DNA of 64,000 nt from positions 40,001-104,000 of the forward strand of contig NZ_SCFB01000004.1 in assembly GCF_004210305.1 (NCBI RefSeq), in the 5' to 3' direction. How positions within the stretch are numbered: position 1 is the first letter of the stretch; every line of letters begins with the position of its first letter. This DNA is from Candidatus Finniella inopinata. GTDB taxonomy: Bacteria; Pseudomonadota; Alphaproteobacteria; Paracaedibacterales; CAIULA01. The notes beneath the pieces were generated by a model. It made no database searches. It saw nothing but the letters and a program-made list of their open reading frames with translations, and was not told the DNA's origin. The translations under genes were made by a program, and so were the position numbers. This document shows, one piece after another, positions 1 through 7,704 of this stretch.

Positions 1-1
1 T

Positions 2-1960
2 GATTTGCAAACCGATTTGCCCCCCGGTTCAAGTTTGGCTGCAGCCTTAGGCTTAGACGATGTAGTCATAGAGGTCAGCGTGACCCCCAACCGGGCAGAT
101 TGTTTCTCTGTACGTGGTATTGCCCGTGACTTGGCTGCAGCGGACCTTGGTGTTTTGAAACCCTTAAAGAAATTTTCTTTTGCAAGTTCTAAAGATTGTC
201 CCATCAAAGTAACGCTAACGGACCCTGCCTGCACTTATTTTAACGGCTGTTTAATTGAAGGGGTTACCAATGGTCCCAGCCCTGACTGGCTGCAAAAACG
301 CCTAATATCCGTTGGCCAAAAACCTATATCAGCCCTTGTTGATATCACCAATTATCTTTGTTTCGATCTGGGACAACCTTTGCATGCGTTTGATGCGGAT
401 AAGATATCATCCGTTCTTTACGTGCAACCAGCCAAAGAGGGTGAAACCTTAGCAGCTTTGAATGATCAGACTTACACGTTGACAACGGGCATGACCACCG
501 TTCGGGATGATAGGGGCATTCTAGCCTTAGCCGGGGTGATGGGTGGTGAAAGTTCAGCCTGTACGTCTACAACCACACGCGTTTTCCTCGAGGCGGCACA
601 CTTTGACGCTCTTCGAATTGCACAAACAGGCCAAGCGCTTAATTTACACACCGACGCAAGGGCGCGATTTGAAAGGGGTGTTGATCCTGAACAAATTATC
701 AGATCATTGAATGCGGCAACACACATGATTTTGGATATTTGTGGGGGAGAAGCAAGTCAGCCTCTAAAAGTTGGCTGTCCACCAGAAAACGTCCACACCA
801 CTATACTAACCCAGAAAAAATTAACGTCACTGACAGGTGACCCTCATTTGACAATGAATCAGGCTGGAAAAAGTCTTGAACGGTTGGGTCTTACTATCCA
901 AAGCGAAACTTTAGATACATTGACGATAAACACCCCAAGCTGGCGTCATGATTTGCAGATTGAGGTTGACCTAATTGAAGAAGTCTTGCGCCTCAACGGT
1001 TATCAGAATATTTCCGTCACCTCTTTGCCCATAAGGCCACCGTGCGAGAGAATTAAGCCCGTTGATAAAGTTCGTCAGGCTTTTTGTCAACAAGGTTTGG
1101 ATGAAATTCTATCCTGGTCATTTACGGATCAGACGACGTCCAATTTTTTTGGTGAGGGCGTAGAACTTAGTGCTCCTTTGAACCAGGACATGGCTGTGTT
1201 AAGACCTAGCTTGTTAACGGGGCTTTTAAAAGCGATCTGTTACAATCAAGCGAAAAGCCAACATAACAGTACGTTTTTCGAGATTGCCCATCAGTTTCAA
1301 AAACAGAACGATAGGGTTCACGAAGAAAACGTGGCAGCAGGCGTTCGCGTTCAATCAACTGGCGATCGTCATTGGCTAACCCCCCCTCGTTTGGTGGATA
1401 TTTTTGATGTGAAGGGTGATGTGCATGCTGTCCTGGATGCTTTGGGTATTCAAGGATACCAGGTGGACGCCAGCGGACCTGACTATTACCATCCCGGCCG
1501 TAAAGGGACTTTTAAACAAGGCGCTAAAATTTTGGCATATTTTGGTGAAGTGCACCCTACAATTTTAAAGGCTTTTGATTTGCAGGGTCCTGTGATGGGG
1601 TTTGAGATCTTTCTCGATCGATTACCTGCGTTGACGGCTCGGCCTCCAAAGCCCTTGACCCTTTCACCGTATCAGGCTGTCACCCGCGATTTCGCCTTTG
1701 TCGTTCCACAAAGTTTAAGCTCCGATGCCTTGATAAAGACAATTCAAAAAGCCGACAAAACGTTGATTCAAGGCATTCAACTGTTCGACCTATACCAAGG
1801 TGATAAAGTAGAAGCTGGCAAAAAATCATTGGGCGTTGAAGTTAAATTACAATCCCTGGAACGCACCCTCACCGAAGAGGATTTGATTGCGTTCACTCAA
1901 AACGTTACACAACTGGTTGAAAAGCACTGCGGTGGGGTTTTAAGGATGGCTGCTTGTTGA
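2..1960 (+). CDS. pheT: Phenylalanyl-tRNA synthetase beta subunit, 5' end outside window
   Basis: Beta chain of the alpha2/beta2 enzyme that charges tRNA-Phe. The frame is open from base 2, so the true start lies upstream; about 650 codons are present of a usual ~790, meaning roughly the first 140 residues (tRNA-binding-like domain) are missing from the window only. Visible in order: the B3/B4 core with the DITNYL and PLHAFDADK segments (editing region), the B5 domain ending in SWRHD and DLIEEVLRLNGY, the catalytic-like module, and the C-terminal anticodon-binding FDX-ACB domain starting near LSPYQAVTRDFAFVV. pheS would be expected upstream. The gene is convergent with the DegP-like protease. 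Identity is firm. Confidence 0.96.
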   Translation, partial: DLQTDLPPGSSLAAALGLDDVVIEVSVTPNRADCFSVRGIARDLAAADLGVLKPLKKFSFASSKDCPIKVTLTDPACTYFNGCLIEGVTNGPSPDWLQKRLISVGQKPISALVDITNYLCFDLGQPLHAFDADKISSVLYVQPAKEGETLAALNDQTYTLTTGMTTVRDDRGILALAGVMGGESSACTSTTTRVFLEAAHFDALRIAQTGQALNLHTDARARFERGVDPEQIIRSLNAATHMILDICGGEASQPLKVGCPPENVHTTILTQKKLTSLTGDPHLTMNQAGKSLERLGLTIQSETLDTLTINTPSWRHDLQIEVDLIEEVLRLNGYQNISVTSLPIRPPCERIKPVDKVRQAFCQQGLDEILSWSFTDQTTSNFFGEGVELSAPLNQDMAVLRPSLLTGLLKAICYNQAKSQHNSTFFEIAHQFQKQNDRVHEENVAAGVRVQSTGDRHWLTPPRLVDIFDVKGDVHAVLDALGIQGYQVDASGPDYYHPGRKGTFKQGAKILAYFGEVHPTILKAFDLQGPVMGFEIFLDRLPALTARPPKPLTLSPYQAVTRDFAFVVPQSLSSDALIKTIQKADKTLIQGIQLFDLYQGDKVEAGKKSLGVEVKLQSLERTLTEEDLIAFTQNVTQLVEKHCGGVLRMAAC

Positions 1961-1991
1961 GCTTATAAATACCCAATTCAAATCATTTGGC

Positions 1992-2015
1992 GGGGGGCAT
2001 GATAAATGGTCCCCC
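1992..2015. terminator. Hairpin between convergent pheT and degP-like gene
   Basis: A G-run and a C-run (GGGGGGCAT and ATGGTCCCCC) can pair around the loop GATAA, with one bulge, in the gap between two convergent stop codons. No clear U-tract follows on either side, so a role as bidirectional terminator is inferred from position and fold only. Confidence 0.4.
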
Positions 2016-2046
2016 TTATAAAAAGAGAAAAAATTCCCTTCACTCT

Positions 2047-3900
2047 TTAGGCAGCAGGGCCCGATGCGTTGTCTTTATTAGCCGGATGATCAGGTACCAT
2101 ACCCCTTTTAGGCTTTGCGTCATCTTTTGAAAAAGGGACAGAATTCCCACTTTTCAAATCGGATGGGGCAGATGAAAAGCTTTTTGGCTCGTTCTTTTTA
2201 TTTTCTTTACTCTTATTTTCCAGTTCTTCGTCAATCTTCAGCGAGAAATATTTTGGTTCACCATTACGCATAACAAGAAGTAAAATATTTTTGTGCTTTG
2301 TTCTTTTAGCGCTTTCGACAAAATCGCTAAAATCTTTCGGCTCATTCAGTTCTTGTCGCTTAGTTTCAATGTTTGCCTCGACGATAATATCTCCCCTCAT
2401 CAAGCCTTCCTCAGCTGCAGAACTGTTGCTATCAACTTTGACAATAAACACACCCTTCAAAGGGCCACTTTGAGCATATCGTTGCTTGATTTCTTGGGGT
2501 ATAGAACTTACTTTAATCCCTAAAGCTTCTGATATGGGTGCACTTTTTCCATCTGAATGCTTTTCTTCCCCATCAATCTTTCCTTTCTGTAAGGCATCTT
2601 CAAATTCACCAACGGTCACTTGTAATGGTATTTCTTTACCTTTACGCCATATCTTAATAGAACATGCCTTTCCAATCGGTGTTTCACCTACCAAACGCGA
2701 CAAGCGGTTTGATTCGTTAATAACTTTTCCATCAAACTCTAAAATCACATCGCCACTTTGAATACCTGCTTTTTGAGCAGGGCCATCAGGGGTAACGCTG
2801 CCAACAATAGCTCCTTGCGATTTTAGGCCTAGGCTTTCAGCCATATTTTCAGTAAGGTTTTGAATTTTAACACCCAGCCACCCACGCTTTGTACGACCGA
2901 ATTGCATGAGCTGTTCAATTGTTTTTTGCGCAATATCAGATGGTATTGCAAAACCAATTCCAACATTTCCACCACTTGGTGAAAAGATAGCGGAGTTGAT
3001 TCCAATGACTTTACCATTGATGTCTAATAGACAACCACCAGAGTTTCCCATATTGATTTGGGCGCTGTGCTGCAGGAAAGAGTCAACATAACTATTGCGG
3101 CTAGGCGTCATGAGATCACGACTAATGTTCGAGATAATACCGTTAGTGACTGTACTGCCCAAACCAAAAGGGTTTCCAATGGCGAGGACCCATTCTCCAA
3201 CCCTGACCGTGCGAGAATCGCCCCATTCTAATGTGGGGAGTTTACGTTTTCCTATCGGTAAGCTATCCGTTTTAACTTCCAATATAGCAATGTCTGTTCG
3301 CTCATCGTAGGCGTGAAGGGTCGCCTCTAACTCCGTCTTGTCGTTCAAGAAAATGCTGATTTTTTTTGCATCAGCAATTACGTGATAGTTAGTCACGATA
3401 TAGGCTTTACCCTCATAAGAAATAATGATAAAACCAGATCCTAATGATTGCACCCGCCTTGATCGCTCAAAATCAAAGAAATCTCGAAACAATTCTTCTG
3501 GTATACCTGGGAATCCCTTGGGAAAGTCAAATCCACGGTCTTTCATTTCGATAATTTGTGTCGTCGCTACATTCACGACCGCCGGCAATGCCGCTTCAGC
3601 AATCGCTGTAAAACCCTTATTTATATCTTCTATGACTTTCTTTGAAGGTGAAGTTAACTCAGATGGGACTTTCTCGGAAGCCTCTGGGACTGACTCTTTT
3701 TCTGTCTTGGTCTCTTTTGTGGCTTCGACAGCAGTTTTGGCTGCTGGCTCAGGCTGTTTTTTTACCACAGCAGCTGTTGGTTTACTCGCCCAAGCACTCG
3801 CTGCAGCTGAACATAAACAAGCGGCAGCCAACACACATGAAGTTTTCATAAACAGGCTCACTAAATTAAGATTTTGCTTTGCAAAAAATTCTCTTCTCAT
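2047..3900 (-). CDS. degP: DegP/HtrA-family periplasmic serine protease with two PDZ domains
   Basis: Envelope quality-control protease (S1C). The 617-residue product has an N-terminal hydrophobic signal (residues ~16-38, ending ASAWA), a charged Lys/Glu/Pro linker, then the trypsin-like domain with the full triad: His173 in NYHVIAD, Asp203 in DERTDIAI, Ser287 in GNSGG. PDZ1 spans about 338-430 (RGWLGVKIQ, AGIQSGDVI) and PDZ2 about 465-560 (LMRGDIIVE); a Lys/Ser-rich tail of ~50 residues follows. GGAG lies 9 nt before the ATG at 3900 and supports that start; an internal Met (start at 3849) would give a more ordinary signal peptide. It lies 22 bp downstream of hflC in the same direction, the order hflK-hflC-degP known from alphaproteobacteria, so co-transcription is likely. 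Confidence 0.92.
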   Translation of the reverse strand: MRREFFAKQNLNLVSLFMKTSCVLAAACLCSAAASAWASKPTAAVVKKQPEPAAKTAVEATKETKTEKESVPEASEKVPSELTSPSKKVIEDINKGFTAIAEAALPAVVNVATTQIIEMKDRGFDFPKGFPGIPEELFRDFFDFERSRRVQSLGSGFIIISYEGKAYIVTNYHVIADAKKISIFLNDKTELEATLHAYDERTDIAILEVKTDSLPIGKRKLPTLEWGDSRTVRVGEWVLAIGNPFGLGSTVTNGIISNISRDLMTPSRNSYVDSFLQHSAQINMGNSGGCLLDINGKVIGINSAIFSPSGGNVGIGFAIPSDIAQKTIEQLMQFGRTKRGWLGVKIQNLTENMAESLGLKSQGAIVGSVTPDGPAQKAGIQSGDVILEFDGKVINESNRLSRLVGETPIGKACSIKIWRKGKEIPLQVTVGEFEDALQKGKIDGEEKHSDGKSAPISEALGIKVSSIPQEIKQRYAQSGPLKGVFIVKVDSNSSAAEEGLMRGDIIVEANIETKRQELNEPKDFSDFVESAKRTKHKNILLLVMRNGEPKYFSLKIDEELENKSKENKKNEPKSFSSAPSDLKSGNSVPFSKDDAKPKRGMVPDHPANKDNASGPAA

Positions 3901-3921
3901 ATGTTAGGACTCCACTGGGTA

Positions 3922-4797
3922 TTAATGTTTGGGTAAGCTGTTAAAGAAACTTAAAAGCTCATGGTCTGTCGACAAAATAAGATTTGTGTCTGCGCCAAAG
4001 GCTTCACGATAAATTTCCATTGTACGGTAAAAAGTATACAGCTCCTTGTTAGAACCAAAGGCTTCAATGGCGATTTTGATGGATTCGGCCTCGCCATCCC
4101 CCCTTAGCACTTGAGCTTGCTGTTCTGCCTGAGCCAAGGCAATGACAATTTCTTTGTCAGCTTCAGCGCGAATTCCTAAAGCCGCTTCCGCTCCTTTGGC
4201 TCGATTTTCCATAGCGAATCGTCCTAATTCAGCATTCATTCTAGCAAAAACGGCGTTTCTGTTTTCAACAGGTAATTCTGTTCTGATAATGCGGACATCC
4301 ACGATTTCAAGACCAAGGGGCGTAGCCATCGCACGAACTTCTTGTTCAATTTGGCGCATAATGCCCGACCGATCAGCGCTTAACATGGTGCGCAACGGAA
4401 CTTTACCAAGAACGTTTCTAACGGAGCTGCTGATCAACGCCTCAAGGCGCATCTGTGCGCCAATTTCAGAGGCAGGCTTAATGGTTCTGTAAAACAAAAG
4501 TGGGTCATGAATACGATACCGCGTATAGGTATCAACAACCAATCTTTTTTGATCACCCGTTGTGATGTGAATGGGCGGCAAGTCATAGTCTAGGACACGC
4601 TTATCGTAATAAGTGACCTCTTGAATCAAGGGGATTTTGAATTTCAAACCGGGGGTTGTGTGAACTTTTCTCCATTCACCAAACTGCAAGACAATAGCCT
4701 GGCTGGTTTGGTCAACAGTAAAAATACTGCCCGTAAGGATCACAAGGCAAAGGAGAAGACCCCCTAAAAGAAATAAGGGAAGGCGTGAGAGTGTCAT
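3922..4797 (-). CDS. hflC: HflC, SPFH-domain modulator of FtsH protease
   Basis: Membrane-anchored SPFH/prohibitin-family protein that with HflK forms a cage around FtsH and modulates membrane-protein turnover. One N-terminal transmembrane helix (PLFLLGGLLLCLVILTGSIF) is followed by the SPFH domain (FTVDQTSQAIVLQFGEW, TPGLKFKIPLI) and an Ala/Glu-rich coiled-coil (AEADKEIVIALAQAEQQAQ). I place the start at 4797 because AAGG lies just upstream of that ATG and it leaves a 4-bp gap after the hflK stop; the frame extends upstream to 4866 but would overlap hflK. 292 residues fits the family. Confidence 0.93.
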   Translation of the reverse strand: MTLSRLPLFLLGGLLLCLVILTGSIFTVDQTSQAIVLQFGEWRKVHTTPGLKFKIPLIQEVTYYDKRVLDYDLPPIHITTGDQKRLVVDTYTRYRIHDPLLFYRTIKPASEIGAQMRLEALISSSVRNVLGKVPLRTMLSADRSGIMRQIEQEVRAMATPLGLEIVDVRIIRTELPVENRNAVFARMNAELGRFAMENRAKGAEAALGIRAEADKEIVIALAQAEQQAQVLRGDGEAESIKIAIEAFGSNKELYTFYRTMEIYREAFGADTNLILSTDHELLSFFNSLPKH

Positions 4798-4801
4798 AAA
4801 A

Positions 4802-6082
4802 TTACCTTTTTCCTTTTTCCGTATTAACACTAGCTGATGACGTGACTTCATTGGCCTTTTCGTCAAGAACAGCGGCTTTTGGTCCCGACTCGATGGCCTT
4901 GTGTGGGTGCAAATTTATATAAGGAACCAAGCCAGTTCCTTTTCCGCCGGCAACGCCAGAACCAACAATTGTTTTATTGGCTCTGCTGAGCACTTTTTGC
5001 ATAGTCTCAAGGTAATACCGCCGCATCGTAATTTCTGGATTTAGACGATACGCCGAAGCAATGGCATTAAAGCGCGAGACCTCACCCCTGGCTTGGGCAA
5101 CGATTTGTTGTTGATACCCCTCAGCAGCCCTTAGGATTTCTGTGGCTCGCCCGCGGGCACGAGGCAGCTTGTCATTGCGGTAGGCTTCGGCCTCATTGCG
5201 CAAACGGTCAGCATCAACCAAAGATGCCTGCATATCGTTGAAGGCTTGGACAACTTGGATAGGCGGCTCAACCCTTTGTAACTGGACACTCACGATTTGT
5301 ACGCCAGCCTTATAAATATCTAGAATTTTTTGCAATAAATCTTGCGACTTACTGCCGATTGTTTCGCGCCCTTCCGTTAAAGCTAGGCGGGCTGTCGTTT
5401 GACCCAAAACTTCACGAATAGAACTTTCAGCAGCAACCCTTATGGTGCCTTCTGGATCACGCATGGTGAACAAAAACTCGGAAATGTCTTTAATTTTCCA
5501 AAGAACCGTATAATTGGTGTGAACCATATTTTCATCACCGGTCAAAATCAGGTTTTGTTCTTGTGCATCGGTTGAACTGCGTCCAGTGTCTCCTTTTAAA
5601 CCGCCATCAATTTTGTTAAGGACGGCGACGTTCCTGATCAATTCAACTTCTATCGGGCTTGGTAAACGATAGCGAAGCCCTGGTTGGCTAATGCGTGCGA
5701 CCTCTCCAAAGCGAAGCACGACAGCAAGCTCACCCTCTTGGACACGATAAAAACCGGAGCTCAGCCAAAAACCAACCAACACCAAAAAGGCAACCACAAT
5801 GAGTAGTATTCCACCCACACCCGCTTTTAGAGGAGGGATACCGCCTGATGTTGAATTTTTTTTCTTGTTCCATAAGTCCTGAATTTTTTCAAAAAAATCA
5901 TCCACTGCGTTGTTGTTTTGCGATTGATTTTTCTGATTACGCCGATGCTCAAGCGAGCGGATATTTGTATCAGACTTGTTAACATCTTTTTTAGAAGAAG
6001 GTTTTTCTGATACGTCTTCATTGCTTGCCCAAGGATTTTGGGGAAGATCGTCGCCTGGCTTGTCTTGATCATCAAAGGTCAT
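4802..6082 (-). CDS. hflK: HflK, SPFH-domain partner of HflC
   Basis: Partner of HflC in the FtsH-associated membrane complex. The 426-residue product has a charged Asn/Lys/Asp-rich cytoplasmic head with NPW near residues 16-18 (the conserved HflK N-terminal motif), one transmembrane helix (GGILLIVVAFLVLVGFWLS), an SPFH domain (FYRVQEGELAVVLRFGEV, GLRYRLPSPIE), and the typical C-terminal segment rich in Glu/Arg/Ala (NEAEAYRNDKLPRARG, RAAEGY). It is the first gene of the hflK-hflC-degP unit; the promoter must lie in the AT-rich 300 bp upstream. No strong Shine-Dalgarno is seen. Confidence 0.93.
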   Translation of the reverse strand: MTFDDQDKPGDDLPQNPWASNEDVSEKPSSKKDVNKSDTNIRSLEHRRNQKNQSQNNNAVDDFFEKIQDLWNKKKNSTSGGIPPLKAGVGGILLIVVAFLVLVGFWLSSGFYRVQEGELAVVLRFGEVARISQPGLRYRLPSPIEVELIRNVAVLNKIDGGLKGDTGRSSTDAQEQNLILTGDENMVHTNYTVLWKIKDISEFLFTMRDPEGTIRVAAESSIREVLGQTTARLALTEGRETIGSKSQDLLQKILDIYKAGVQIVSVQLQRVEPPIQVVQAFNDMQASLVDADRLRNEAEAYRNDKLPRARGRATEILRAAEGYQQQIVAQARGEVSRFNAIASAYRLNPEITMRRYYLETMQKVLSRANKTIVGSGVAGGKGTGLVPYINLHPHKAIESGPKAAVLDEKANEVTSSASVNTEKGKR

Positions 6083-6318
6083 GTTTAACTTTGCAAGTTG
6101 AAGGGCTTTTTTCTGAAACTGAGACCACTATAGCGAATGTCTTATTGACACTCAATGGGGGTTGAAGAATAAACAGTTCTTACCTTTTCAAAAGGCATAA
6201 AGGATATTTTTTCACACTGCTTATTTTGTAAATTTTCATTTTAAATAAAACAGAATATTTTTTATCATGTTAAATCAATTATTTCATATGAAATTAATAA
6301 TATAAAAAAACAAATAAA
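6083..6318. other. AT-rich divergent intergenic region
   Basis: Between the hflK start (reading left) and the small secreted protein gene (reading right) lie about 300 bp of AT-rich DNA. The right end carries a CtrA-like site and a -10 hexamer (described separately). I see no open frame, RNA fold or repeat in the remainder. Confidence 0.5.
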
Positions 6319-6334
6319 TTAACCATTTCTTTAC
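6319..6334 (+). promoter_or_regulatory. CtrA-like box (TTAA-N7-TTtAC) before small secreted protein
   Basis: TTAACCATTTCTTTAC differs from the CtrA consensus TTAA-N7-TTAAC by one base. TATAAT at 6346-6351 starts after an 11-nt gap, which puts the box over the -35 position. The gene starts at 6387 behind an AAAGGG ribosome-binding site. Confidence 0.5.
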
Positions 6335-6386
6335 ACTTTTTAAGTTATAATGCAAAGGTTTTTAACATAACAAAGGGTATAGAATT

Positions 6387-6932
6387 ATGAAGAAAACTAC
6401 TTTAACAGTGCTTGCATTGATAATAACCACCAATGGTCAAATATTCAGTGCGGATTATTACAAGGTCAATGGCACAGAGCATGCGCATAAAAGAACCCCT
6501 TCTCAAATACAACTTCCTATGATTCCATTGGAACAGTTTGTCACGTCTTTACCTGCAAAAAATGTCGCCTTTAAAGAACTCAATGAAAGACACAACATGC
6601 AGGTTTTATTGAAGAAAGTTTCCGCTGAGGATCTTTTCGCGTATGCACAAAAAACAACCGAAGCGCGAAGAAAAAGTATGCATTACATTGCAGAGCTTAG
6701 GAAAACCGAAGAAATTTATCATTTTTTAGCAGCTGCTAAAATAGAATTGAAACTTGAGGCTCCTAATATTAATGAGTTGACCACGAAATATAAATTCACC
6801 GTAAGCATGCTTATTGAAAATGCCGCCACCTATGGAATCACAGACTTTAGACGTCATTTTCCTCAAACTCCACCCCCTACAGCGGCTTCTAGCGCCACTA
6901 TCACTCAAGGACTGATAGGGCCAAATTCATAG
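6387..6932 (+). CDS. Small secreted protein of unknown function, paralogue 1
   Basis: I do not recognise this family. The 181-residue product begins with a signal peptide (KKTTLTVLALIITTNGQIFSA) and then a mostly helical domain. It is clearly a paralogue of the next gene (7060-7704): both share LxxFxxSxPxKxxxFxELxxxxxM near residue 50, a conserved KTE block near 110, the segment AKIELxLExPN near 120 and NAxTxGxxxF near 145. A proline-rich tail (TPPPTAASSA) is unique to this copy. AAAGGG upstream gives a good ribosome-binding site. A CtrA-like box with a TATAAT -10 lies in front. An exported factor, perhaps acting on the host, is a guess from signal peptide and lineage only. Confidence 0.7.
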   Translation: MKKTTLTVLALIITTNGQIFSADYYKVNGTEHAHKRTPSQIQLPMIPLEQFVTSLPAKNVAFKELNERHNMQVLLKKVSAEDLFAYAQKTTEARRKSMHYIAELRKTEEIYHFLAAAKIELKLEAPNINELTTKYKFTVSMLIENAATYGITDFRRHFPQTPPPTAASSATITQGLIGPNS

Positions 6933-6993
6933 AAAAATTTAAATTTCGGCCATTCTTTATCGTTGACCTCAAAATCGAATATTATAAAAAAAA

Positions 6994-7009
6994 TTAACAA
7001 TTTATTAAT
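6994..7009 (+). promoter_or_regulatory. CtrA-like box (TTAA-N7-TTAAt) before paralogue 2
   Basis: TTAACAATTTATTAAT matches the CtrA consensus except the last base. TAAAAT at 7021-7026 lies 11 nt downstream as a plausible -10. The gene starts at 7060. Confidence 0.5.
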
Positions 7010-7059
7010 AACATCAAGTGTAAAATTCGCCATTACAATTTACACTTGAGTTATTTATT

Positions 7060-7704
7060 ATGATTAAGATTATTGTAACATTTTTATCTCTGGTCGTTAT
7101 GCTCAAAAATGATGTCTGGAGCATGGATTCTTCTGAAACCAGCCATAAAGAGGCCCTTTTATCGCCAGCAGGCCCAGCACAACACCAACATTACGAAAAT
7201 AAATACACACTTCTTGAGTTGGGAAGGTTTATAAACTCTTATCCACACAAAGAAAAGGTCTTTAGGGAACTTCAAAAAAATGACGTCATGAGATATGAAT
7301 TGGGCAAAATTCCTGTCGAATATTTTCTTGAGCATGTTCATGACATCTCGACATTACGCTTTCCAAAGTCGGACTTCCTTGAGCAAATAAAAAAAACAGA
7401 GGGATCTTGCTGCCTTTTTCTAGCCATAGCCAAAATTGAACTGGGACTTGAAAACCCCAATTTTGAAAAGTTGGCCAAAAGATACCAACTAGATAAGGAT
7501 GAAATCGTTTCAAATGCAGAAACCTTTGGCCTTAAAAGCTTTGACTATGATTTTCATACATTACCAGGGGCCGTCCTTTTAAGAGAATATGGCTTTCAAA
7601 AAAAGGAGCTTTTTAATCTGGCGAACAGGTTTGATATGCTGACTTTGCGCCCTCAGATTCTTCCTGTAATGACCAAAGATTGCGCCTGCCATAGGCGGGC
7701 GTAA
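7060..7704 (+). CDS. Small secreted protein of unknown function, paralogue 2
   Basis: Tandem paralogue of the gene at 6387, 214 residues, with its own signal peptide (IKIIVTFLSLVVMLKNDVWS). The shared helical core runs from about residue 50 to 165 (ELGRFINSYPHKEKVFREL, FLAIAKIELGLENPNFEKL, NAETFGLKSF). It has an extra C-terminal region with [14 protein letters not shown] that the first copy lacks. Its 3' end overlaps the convergent msbA-like gene by 52 bp, so the last ~17 codons are antisense to the exporter C-terminus. Its own CtrA-like promoter suggests it is not simply read through from the first copy. Function unknown. Confidence 0.7.
   Translation: MIKIIVTFLSLVVMLKNDVWSMDSSETSHKEALLSPAGPAQHQHYENKYTLLELGRFINSYPHKEKVFRELQKNDVMRYELGKIPVEYFLEHVHDISTLRFPKSDFLEQIKKTEGSCCLFLAIAKIELGLENPNFEKLAKRYQLDKDEIVSNAETFGLKSFDYDFHTLPGAVLLREYGFQKKELFNLANRFDMLTLRPQILPVMTKDCACHRRA

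Noticed and set aside
3425..3907. 160-codon open frame on the plus strand
   Set aside because: Antisense to the N-terminal half of the DegP-like gene, which has a full catalytic triad and signal peptide; no ribosome-binding site or family for the antisense frame.
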